DNA of 47,374 nucleotides. Origin: Branchiostoma floridae (lineage: Eukaryota; Chordata; Leptocardii; Amphioxiformes; Branchiostomatidae). Location of the stretch: contig NC_049987.1 of NCBI RefSeq assembly GCF_000003815.2, positions 3,956,324 through 4,003,697 on the forward strand, in the 5' to 3' direction. The translations under genes and the position numbers were made by a program. How positions within the stretch are numbered: position 1 is the first letter of the stretch; each line of letters opens with the position of its first letter. Under the pieces are notes generated by a model. It saw nothing but the letters and a program-made list of their open reading frames with translations, was not told the origin of the DNA and ran no database searches. This document shows, piece after piece, positions 40,390 to 47,374 of the stretch.

Positions 40390-42120
40390 CATACAAACAA
40401 ACGCTACCCAAAATATAACCTTCTTTGCGAAGGTAAAAAAGAACTTTACCTGCTCTTTGGGCGTACATTGGGTTGGGCACGTTCGCAGCGGCGTCCGCGA
40501 TTGACCTCCAATCAGTCTGCTGCTGCTGCATGGGTGTGGCATCTGGGGGAAAATCACAGTCGGAATTAGAATTTTTTAACGCCTTTCGCCTTAGAGTCAA
40601 TATTGGGAAAAAATGTAATGATAACGAACGGAATGACATAGATGGTATGCATGATATCAAAGTCCATAGACTTGCTAGTTTATAACATAATTAGTAACGT
40701 ACAAACACACGCACAGAAACACACATTTACGGAAACACGAACTACAAGTACGTCAAGATTAGTGGCAACAGGCAGGGAGGAATGATCTTGAATCCGGTAC
40801 AGTAAAAGTTTGAAAAGGTTTGAGATGACAAGACTGAAATGTTTTGAATATTTTCTGTGGAAATTTTGGTTTCATAATGCAATCTGTAATCTCCTTACAA
40901 ATGTATGTACCAAAGAACAACTGTGAATTTTCAGAAAGTCGACAAAGAAATTCACACGTATAGTACCAAAGGATCTATGAGTCATACGGGTGCTTCCAAG
41001 TTTGGGTAGGCTATATGATAATAACGTTAATGACCTGCCTGTTCCTTGGTGTATATGGTGTGATAACGCCTGGTCCTTTGCTATAAACCATCTCATAAAA
41101 CAACTTCGTTCGCTTCGCTCACATCAGTGGTTTCATTCGGTGATTATAGCAAATGAACAGACGATATGACACCATATACACCTCGGGGTGGGTCATTAAC
41201 CCTTGAATATAAAGTATTCAACAGTTAAGTAAAGTCAATTCCACCTTTCGGCGTGAGTTTTCAAATTTATAAACATTGTATCAATCTAACTAAAATAATG
41301 ATTTTAAATTTCAAACCTTTCATGCTTTCTAAATGTTGTCTCATGTATTTCAACATGTTAGAAAAATTTGATAACGTCACTTAAGTTTTCACACGCTGCA
41401 CCATATTGTACGTAACTGATTCAGTGAAGAGGCTAGGACGAGGGCAATTCACATATTCCTACTAAGTACAAGACATTATGTGTGTTCCAGCTCCACACAA
41501 AAGCATCAGTACTGCCCAGTCGTGAAATTTTAGAATACAAGAAGCAGTGAAAAGAGGCTAGTTTGCACCTACATTCATGTACCATCTGGATAATGATAAT
41601 ACATTTTGCTACAGCATGTTCTAACAGTAAATAAAAGTTTTAAAGTGTTTTCAATATAAAGAGGCATTTTGCATAGTTACTTTCATGATGTTGCCAACAT
41701 TAAATAAATTCAGACTTGTTCAAACTCTGTTGTTGAGTAGAACTATTGTTATATCAATTTTCTTGAAATATTTCAAATTTATTTCTAACATCATTTTAAA
41801 ACCCTGTTTTGGACCATAGCACTGGAATGTACTCGGAAACTAACTTCATGTCTTTGTATGTCAAAAGTTGACTCACCTGATGGATGATTGGTGCTCTCAG
41901 ATGGTTCGTTCAAATCCAGGTCATCATCACCATCGTCACTTTTATAAACATCTTCAGACACGGCAGTATCTGTTTCTTGTGTGTCATCAACGGTGACGTC
42001 ACACGACAGAGTCGGTATGGACCGTGGCTCTACAGTTAGGCCAGACGCCACCACTCCAAGAGCTGCCTGAGTGGTCGGGACGTTTCTCTGCATCGTTATC
42101 GTCTGAAGTTCCTCAGACAT
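34157..42120 (-). CDS. Type II membrane protein with cytoplasmic NPxY motif and extracellular NHL six-bladed propeller
   Basis: Exons in transcript order are 41877-42120, 40450-40542, 38623-38804, 36279-36378 and 34157-35019. Phases 1, 1, 0, 1 join to 493 codons plus stop with no break. Residues 1-130 are hydrophilic with an acidic run (SDDGDDDLDLNE, 61-72) and NVPNPMY (NPxY at 105-108), a known PTB/clathrin-adaptor binding signal in cytoplasmic tails. Residues 131-153 are the single membrane helix (LVCAFITASVGVAMILTGVF). After a Pro-rich stalk, six NHL-like blades follow at about 220-267, 281-319, 320-363, 364-402, 403-451 and 452-485, each with the I.V...G.I.VAD..N..VQ.F pattern; sequons NGT and NQT are present. 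NHL propellers bind proteins or RNA; here the extracellular side and absence of RING/B-box argue for ligand binding or adhesion. The ATG at 42120 directly follows CAG|GT, so a 5' UTR intron may precede it. The ligand is unknown. Confidence 0.86.
35096..36235. mobile_element. DNA-transposon-like element with C-rich terminal and subterminal repeats
   Basis: The termini are perfect inverted copies of about 28 bp starting CCGGTGTGACAGCGATCTCG and followed by a C run (left from 35096, right ending 36235). Subterminal arrays of GCGATCTCGCCCCCC / GGGGGCGAAATCGCTA occur on both sides (35100-35260 and 36150-36225) in both orientations. The middle 900 bp is AT-rich and has no ORF of transposase type. 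The element occupies intron 4 of the NHL gene. Confidence 0.75.
36626..36707 (-). repeat. tRNA-like element (tRNA-derived SINE head or tRNA pseudogene)
   Basis: On the - strand an A-box-like TGGCCGAACGGT (36689-36700) and a perfect B box GGTTCGAATCC (36637-36647) are about 42 bp apart. The T-arm-like hairpin CGGG-TTCGAAT-CCCG is present, but I could not build a full acceptor stem or a normal anticodon arm. A functional tRNA is therefore unlikely. It lies in intron 3 of the NHL gene. Confidence 0.55.
37494..37559. repeat. (TA)n microsatellite, about 66 bp
   Basis: An uninterrupted alternating AT tract in intron 3 of the NHL gene. Such tracts often extrude cruciforms and vary in length between alleles. 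Confidence 0.97.
37939..38516 (-). mobile_element. Internally deleted mariner element, 578 bp, TA duplication
   Basis: The terminal inverted repeats are about 39 bp with three mismatches. Both ends begin CGAGGGGCGTGCAAT and include TGGTCCTGACCCA. The dinucleotide TA flanks both ends (37937-37938, 38517-38518), the signature of Tc1/mariner insertion. The interior keeps the start of a transposase gene on the - strand, but most of the catalytic region is deleted, so the copy is non-autonomous. Inserted in NHL intron 3. Confidence 0.92.
38034..38333 (-). pseudogene. Mariner transposase remnant (N-terminal DNA-binding part only)
   Basis: The 99-codon frame starts MEPVECRAVIRFLYLKGRTP and continues with FDEINETYGDDAPSYDLVKR and WHPEFKRG..SVETAPRPGRP. 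This is the helix-turn-helix region and GRP linker conserved at the start of mariner/SETMAR-type transposases. After about residue 70 the sequence changes to an unrelated short tail, where an internal deletion removed the DD34D catalytic domain. It cannot cut DNA, but the DNA-binding part could in principle still recognise its own inverted repeats. Confidence 0.85.
39307..40434 (-). mobile_element. Full-length inverse copy of the ACCTTYGCCA repeat family, with internal duplication
   Basis: The right end type lies at 39307 (ACTAGAGTTCCACGACCCC then ATACCTTCGCCAA) and the left end type at 40434 (inverse of ACCTTCGCAAAGAAGGTTAT). The internal order mirrors the copy at 20667-21592. It is longer because a unit of about 188 bp containing TATGCAAATAATGTTCTTAT and CCAGACAACAGACGTACAC is present twice (about 39381-39568 and 39569-39755). 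The head ends only 16 bp from NHL exon 2 (40450). Confidence 0.8.
41031..41195. mobile_element. Foldback MITE flanked by TTAA
   Basis: The arms are inverted: TGACC...GGTGTATATGGTGTGATAA on the left and its partner ending ...CACCATATACACCTCGGGG then TGGGTCA on the right. TTAA lies immediately outside both ends (41027-41030 and 41196-41199), the target used by piggyBac-type transposases. The interior contains a second inverted pair around TTTGCTATAA/TTATAGCAAA. It is in NHL intron 1. A half copy lies at 26615-26700. Confidence 0.7.
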
Positions 42121-42187
42121 ACCTGATGGCGCAAAATAGGTGAGAAAATCCTAAAACGAAAACAAGAGCTTTATGCCAGGAAGTTTC

Positions 42188-42472
42188 ATTCTCCTACGCA
42201 GAGACATCCAACGGCGCCAACTAAGTACTCTGCTATCTCAACCATCACCATCAGTTCCTGTGGGCGTCGCCACAAACCAGCTGTCAGCCAATCAGAGGAT
42301 ATGGCTTTCAGTTTTCAAAAGGGATCTCGTATATATAAAGAAGGGTAAGATCATCAGTATTTATAAGCAGGGTGGTCAGGAACTGATGATATGGTAACAG
42401 TTAACATAGCAAATTCCAGACAGACAAGAGGCGGTTTGCTGGCGCCGCTAGATGTCTCTGCGTAGGAGAATG
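42188..42472. repeat. Nested foldback element just upstream of the NHL coding start
   Basis: The outer arms CATTCTCCTACGCAGAGACA (42188) and their inverse (ending 42472) extend through GGCGCCA, about 33 bp each. An inner inverted pair holds CATCAGTTCCTG (about 42247) and CAGGAACTGATG (about 42377). Total about 285 bp, with no ORF. It begins 68 bp upstream of the NHL start codon and may fall in its 5' UTR intron or promoter region. Confidence 0.75.
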
Positions 42473-42600
42473 GGAAATTTTTGTGCCAGTTTCGTTAAAA
42501 AGGACACCTGTACTGTAAAACCGCGCAATACATTAGGCTAACGTATACTATCAGACCTCAGTCTTCTGTAGACTATTGTGGTATTCACATCGGTGAGGTC

Positions 42601-42705
42601 TAGGTGATACAGCTGACCAAGACAAGTTTACTTTCAATTCACTTTTGAAATTAGGATACAACAGATAAGGAATTGGGGGGTGATTATATGATAATAGTAA
42701 CAAAA
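42601..42705 (+). repeat. Dispersed repeat copy 1 (TAGGATACAACAGA.AAGGAATTG)
   Basis: Shares AGGT.ATACAGCTGACCAA.ACAAGTTTA, AAATTAGGATACAACAGA and AAGGAATTG.GG..TGATTATAT with 44057-44150 in the same orientation. Short, non-coding. Confidence 0.75.
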
Positions 42706-44056
42706 ACGTACCTTCACATAACCCACAATATAGAGACATGACAAAGCATGATTGTCTTGCTCTAGTATTGTGAGACATGACTAGCAGTTACATGACTTGT
42801 ACAGTACGTTCTACATAGTCCCTGTTGGTATACCGCATTATTAGCCATTTTTCTAGACAAATAAATATGAAAGCTAATTCGCTGAACGGAAAGACATTTT
42901 CAAGTTGCAAACATGTATTGTAGATATAGTAAAACGCTTTGATGCAAAAGTTGACAAAGCTGAGTTGAACGTTAGAATGTAAAGACAAGGCTGAAAAATG
43001 ATTTGATAATCATTGAAACGTGTAAGATACATTTTGCTCCTGAATAGAGTCGCCTATATCTCTACGAGAAACGTCCTAATATTCTGCAATGCCTTAGTAA
43101 TTTGATACTTACCTGCTTTATACGCTTGTATCTCCTTGTCTTAAGGGGCTGTACTGTCACTTAAGGCAGGTAGGCATCTCCAAAATCTCTACGGGTGCTT
43201 AAATTTGAATTTGAAATATGCAAGCCAGTAGTCATATCAATAAATACCAAAAGCTTTTTACATGTTCTGGAGGAGCAGGTGAACTAGTGTGCTTTTAGAA
43301 ACACATCTACGAGAACAAGAAGTGTGGAGGCGATTGCTTTTGAAACAGTAGCAACAGTAACGTAATTGTCTAGACCTTTCGCGAGAAAATAGGTCGGCAT
43401 ATCGGACAGAATAATTGGAAACCGTTGGATTAATTTGTTTTGCCAAGAATGGTTTAAATATGGCCACTCGACTCTCATACCAATAGGCATGTGACCAGCT
43501 ACTTTTCAATTCTACCGTTCTTCTGTCTAAGGAGACCAAATCACAATTTATCAGGCACAAAAGCACCAGGATGAAAATCAGCTAAATGTAGTCTTATAAC
43601 TGATGATGGTAAGATGTGTCTTAAAAAGTGCCATTTCCTACATTTATAGATTAAGATCTCATGTAATGCTTGAGGTCACATAGGATTTAAAGATTATCGG
43701 TGGACTAGCTAGAGCAAACTTGTTGAACTAGAAAGCATTGCTGGGGCACAAAGCTCGAGTTGTTAGCTGGTATAATCTCATGAAAGATCTTTTTTTTAGC
43801 ATACATGAACATTTTGTTCAAAAATACTATGATCTCTTCGCTATTATGTTCATTCTGAATTCCGAACACACATTCTGTAATATCAAAACATGTGGCACAG
43901 TGTTTGCAACGGATTTGAATATTTTTCATTACATTTTTTTGAAAATCTAGGCGATAAATACTGCGGAAACTATGCTTAAGACAAGAAATGCTGTTGCAAT
44001 GTTCGTTGAGGTCAAGTAAGTAAATGTCATCAGAATCCTAGGGTAAAGGATACCGC

Positions 44057-44150
44057 TAGGTAATACAGCTGACCAACACAAGTTTATCTTACATTAAATT
44101 CTAAATTAGGATACAACAGACAAGGAATTGAGGTATGATTATATAAAGAT
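44057..44150 (+). repeat. Dispersed repeat copy 2 (TAGGATACAACAGA.AAGGAATTG)
   Basis: Partner of the copy at 42601-42705, with about 85-90% agreement by eye. The flanks differ, so the pair reflects a small mobile repeat and not a large segmental duplication. Confidence 0.75.
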
Positions 44151-44619
44151 TTTGTGACTGGCTTACATGAAGACTATGCCCTTTTTTGTGTCAATGAGGG
44201 ATGACGCTTACATTATAAAACGTTATAGACACAATGGTAACTGTAATTTTGGAAGCTGTTATTATGATTATCTTTACTACATGAAAATGAAATTTAAAAC
44301 TAGTGATGCAATAAAAAAACATACAAGTACAGTAACGAAGATATGACAACATTTAGTTAACGGCATTTACTTTTAAGCAGCTTGGAAGGGAGGAAAGATC
44401 GTAAAGTAATGTCATTTTTAGAACTGTAAATTGGAACATTTTAAAGATTTCATACTTCGGAAAGTTAAGTCAATGTGTTTGGTATCTACAATATATGCTT
44501 TGGTTGAAATCGTTTCGTTTCATCATCAGTTTTCAAACATTTCTGTTGGTTTCTGAAGGCTTGGGATCTAGTCGACACTCTAGCGGCGAAGCACCATACT
44601 CATGTATTCATCGGTTGAC

Positions 44620-45310
44620 ATCTAATTATTGCAAGAATTTTCTAATTACTGTCGTTGCTGTTATGCCCATACCTTTCCGATGTCCTCGTTGTGATACGTC
44701 ATACGGACATAACACAAATATCATATTGGCTAAGTAATCATCTTATAATAAAGGGCATCGAACCAGCTGCAACAGCTATTCCTTTTAGAAGAACTGTTGA
44801 CGACTTTATGTCGATACTTCTCAGATATCCTTCATCAAAGTTGCATTTTACGCTTCTTGTCAGACGTGACTAACAAGAAATATTCTAATAACTGTTAACT
44901 TTGCTTTGCCTGTGATAGGACAACGGTTATAAAAGTTACTATAAGCTCTTCCTATATGTTCGACGTCAAACGCTCAATTCAAAATTATAGGACTAATGTA
45001 ATGATGTAATGTAATCGCTATTGGGCATATTGAGGTAGGTATTCATAGGTTCAACATATAATTGTTGCAAGTTAAGAATTTTGTACCCACTGTTGTTGAC
45101 TGAAACTTTTCTGTCGAAACCTTTTCAATATTCTTCATCAGAGTTGCACTAAACGCCCCACGTCATAAGTGCATAGCAAAAATATTATAATAACTCTCTG
45201 CGTTGGTTTGCATTTCCTTCATAGGAAAACAGTTATATAAAAAATGATAGAGGATCGGAGTTATTAGAAAATTCTTCTCATATGATAGACGTCAATTGCT
45301 CAATTCATAT
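44620..45310 (+). repeat. Decayed tandem duplication upstream of the GPCR
   Basis: The order ACAT.TAATT.TTGCAAG, ACTGT.GTTG, CTTCATCA.AGTTGCA, TCATAAGTG/TCAGACGTG, ATATT.TAATAACT, GGTTATA and GACGTCAA.CGCTCAATTCA occurs twice, about 300-430 bp apart. Similarity is moderate with indels. No ORF is conserved. Confidence 0.55.
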
Positions 45311-45604
45311 CTACGGACTCACCTCACGATGACGTTTCAGGCACAAAGGCTGGTATCTACAACAATTACTAAAAACGTCATGTTAAGACCAGTCTCTAAA
45401 TACCATGGATGTCAGAGGAAGCTTCATACACAAAGGTTGTCACAAACAACATTTTTCCTCGCTAAGATACCACATTTCATCCCCTGAATAAATTGGTTTA
45501 GCCTGTACTTTGCCATTGTGTGTGCGGCTGCCTTAAGGTGCGTTCAGCTAACCAGAAAAGAGCACACTATTCCTAACTAAGCGGCGTGTTTCCGTGCTCT
45601 AAAG

Positions 45605-47017
45605 ATGGAAGAAGAAACCGATGGTCCGTCAGAAGAAGATGATGCCAACCGTGTTCTCTCCCTCTCTTCTACATTTCGCGATCTCCAGACAGCATACCTC
45701 ATCATCAGCCTAGTACTGTCGGTAGGGTGCGGACTGTTACTCATTTTTTTGGTTTGGAAAAAAGAGAGTCTACAGAATCCGAGCAATTACCTTCGCTGCA
45801 ACCTTGCAGTCGACGACATCATCTTCACCAGTTGTTTGATTCCCATCCGCATCGTCGCACTTTTCCGGCAAGATGTGAGTGGGGAACATCTGTGGTGTTT
45901 GGGTAGAACGCTGGTAGCGCCTTCATGTCTTTTATCCATGTTTGGCACGTACCTCATGATGGCGGTAGATCTGTATTACTTTGTGTGCGATCCCCTACAC
46001 TACCATGACAAAGTCACCACAAAACGCGTGGCTGTGGGCATCGTGACGGTCAGAGCCTTCTCCTTTTTCTTCGGACTAGCGCCCGTGGCTTTCGGCGGAC
46101 TGCCCCAAAACAGCGTGGTTTGTGAGACGGACCCTGCGAACAGTGCCTCCTTGTCTGCCATGCTAAGAAACATTAACTTGATCGTTTTCTTACTTGCCGT
46201 TTTCTTCATCTCAATGCTGTACTACCGCGTCTACAAGGAAGCGAGGAAACAACAGGAAAGGGATGAAAACCGCGACCTGTGGGTATTCCAGACCAAGGCA
46301 TTCAAGCTAATGGCGCCGCATGCAATTGCTTTGACTGTATCCGTGACCACTACCGTTTTTCAGGTGGCCATGGCAAGAGCTGTGATCAGTGAAGAGCAAG
46401 TGTCACAATATGGCCTGACTGTCGCCCATCACTTGTCCATCCTCCTGTTCCTGACGGTATCATCCGTGGCCAACCCCATCATCTACAGCTTTCGGCTCCC
46501 AGACTTCCGTCGAGCCATTCAGGAGCTGTGTGGATTGCCAACCAACACCCCAGTTGTGGTACCGGCACGGGACATGGAGGTGGCCGCCATCACCGTTTCT
46601 GGGCAAGGCGAGCCGGCAACAAACGTGACGCCAGCTCAAAACCCTGCAGAAGCCGTGAAGCCGACGGCGGAGGACGCAACTCCCTACCAGGCACAAAATC
46701 AGACAACACAGGCAGACATGAACCCAGGACTGGCGCCTTGTACACAACACCGTGGCTACAGGACCGCTACACGGCGACCACTCCAGCTAACAGTGCGGGC
46801 AGACGTACATGCTGAACCAACACCACGTTTCGGAGAGGACATCACGGTAACACTTCCCGGACAGCCGTACCTGGATGAAGAACCACCAGACATCTCCACA
46901 TTAGCGTTGGACACAGAGGCCAACCCGGCAACAGTAGGGCACACTCTGGACCAGTTCGCTTCTCAGCACCCACCTGCGCGTCCGAAGTTGGCATGGCAAG
47001 AAGGTACAAATGGGTGA
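45605..47017 (+). CDS. Intronless divergent class A (rhodopsin-like) GPCR
   Basis: A 470-residue single-exon receptor at the plasma membrane; ligand unknown. Seven membrane segments at about 28-50, 62-86, 97-121, 140-165, 188-208, 233-258 and 273-295. Supporting class A landmarks are NLAVDD with Asp70 at position 2.50, Cys98 and Cys173 for the TM3-ECL2 disulfide, PLHY in loop 2 and NPIIY (290-294) ending TM7, followed by a helix-8-like FRLPDFRRAI. Oddities: DRY is DLY (122-124), the TM1 Asn is missing (GCGLLL), no TM4 Trp, no TM5 Pro and no CWxP in TM6. The N-terminus is short and acidic without a sequon. The C-terminal tail of about 160 residues is long, Pro/Thr-rich and probably disordered. 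The start at 45605 is the first ATG and leaves a normal 27-residue N-terminus. The lack of introns suggests a retrogene origin or the usual single-exon GPCR pattern. Confidence 0.9.
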   Translation: MEEETDGPSEEDDANRVLSLSSTFRDLQTAYLIISLVLSVGCGLLLIFLVWKKESLQNPSNYLRCNLAVDDIIFTSCLIPIRIVALFRQDVSGEHLWCLGRTLVAPSCLLSMFGTYLMMAVDLYYFVCDPLHYHDKVTTKRVAVGIVTVRAFSFFFGLAPVAFGGLPQNSVVCETDPANSASLSAMLRNINLIVFLLAVFFISMLYYRVYKEARKQQERDENRDLWVFQTKAFKLMAPHAIALTVSVTTTVFQVAMARAVISEEQVSQYGLTVAHHLSILLFLTVSSVANPIIYSFRLPDFRRAIQELCGLPTNTPVVVPARDMEVAAITVSGQGEPATNVTPAQNPAEAVKPTAEDATPYQAQNQTTQADMNPGLAPCTQHRGYRTATRRPLQLTVRADVHAEPTPRFGEDITVTLPGQPYLDEEPPDISTLALDTEANPATVGHTLDQFASQHPPARPKLAWQEGTNG

Positions 47018-47374
47018 GACACAACCTTCGGAAAAAGAGACACCAAAAGAAGGATCTCAAAGTCATCGCCGTCTTAGATCAGCGAATCAAGTAAGAAATA
47101 GAACTACCCAAGAACTTTGCACACGCAAGCACGTTTTGTATATTCGCTTCGAATTCGAGTCTGAAAACGGAACCGTTCGAACCTCCATCCACAGACAGAG
47201 GTAGGCTTGTTTGCATCAATCTTTAAAACTAATTTATTTGCTTAACATCCACAATCAGTTCCAGTTCAGTTCAGGTCACCTTTATTTATACTGGTATGTA
47301 AGCAAGGTTTAGATTAGCCATATAGAAGACAAGAAATTGCTGTTTTTATTCCATTTTGCCTCCTTTTTAGGGGG
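47018..47374. other. 3' flank of the GPCR
   Basis: Probable 3' UTR and downstream DNA. No AATAAA was seen before the window ends. No further gene was recognised. Confidence 0.5.

Larger units (their letters stand above)
42473..45604. other. Spacer between NHL gene and GPCR; only repeats recognised
   Basis: It contains one direct repeat pair (42601-42705 and 44057-44150) and a decayed tandem duplication (44620-45310). No exon with both a coding pattern and splice sites was found. Promoters of both divergent genes (NHL on -, GPCR on +) must lie here or nearby, but no TATA box or other core element can be named with confidence. Confidence 0.5.

Noticed and set aside
42181-42397. Open frame of 74 codons upstream of the NHL gene
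   Set aside because: It lies within the foldback element and reads through its inverted arms; no splice signals or similarity.
45577-47066. Several - strand frames under the GPCR
   Set aside because: Shadows of the receptor ORF with no coherent family pattern.

Overview
The window looks like animal nuclear DNA from an invertebrate deuterostome, most likely a cephalochordate (amphioxus, Branchiostoma). The reasons are short exons split by kilobase introns with consensus GT/AG sites, a dense and varied load of small DNA-transposon families, tRNA-derived repeats and LINE fragments, and a membrane protein with an NPMY-type tail and an NHL propeller, a type I recall from amphioxus gene models. 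The species call is inference; no search was run. One 100-N scaffold gap lies at 29775-29874.

Layout. 1-3159: the last four exons of a CYP2-clan cytochrome P450 on the + strand, whose 5' part lies outside the window. 6246-12848: a second, convergent P450 on the - strand with all seven exons. Its phases and length are perfect (498 codons), but it carries two in-frame nonsense codons, so it is a young pseudogene or null allele. Its introns hold an antisense LINE reverse transcriptase ORF (8971-10419), a tRNA-derived SINE (8163-8450) and a foldback element. 13295-16012 is repeat-rich and gene-free. 17668 to about 29.6 kb: a + strand gene for a small type II membrane protein with a BRICHOS domain. 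Its first five coding exons are clear; its 3' end is uncertain and may continue across the gap. 30934-33395 is a large element with inner tandem arrays, followed by a decayed repeat.

34157-42120 holds the best novel gene on the - strand: five exons in perfect phase encoding 493 residues, with an acidic cytoplasmic tail, an NPxY motif, one transmembrane helix and an extracellular six-bladed NHL propeller. Every intron longer than 1 kb in it carries a different repeat: a C-rich terminal-inverted-repeat element, a tRNA-like element and a deleted mariner, an octamer-rich element, and a TTAA-flanked foldback. 45605-47017 is an intronless, very divergent class A GPCR lacking the DRY arginine and several other signature residues.

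No operon, CRISPR array or bacterial defence system is present. The genes do not form an obvious pathway: two xenobiotic/lipid-type monooxygenases, two unrelated type II membrane proteins and one orphan receptor. The main points of interest are the membrane-anchored NHL protein, the doubly interrupted P450 with its patchwork similarity to its neighbour, the motif-poor GPCR, and several transposon families that appear unnamed.
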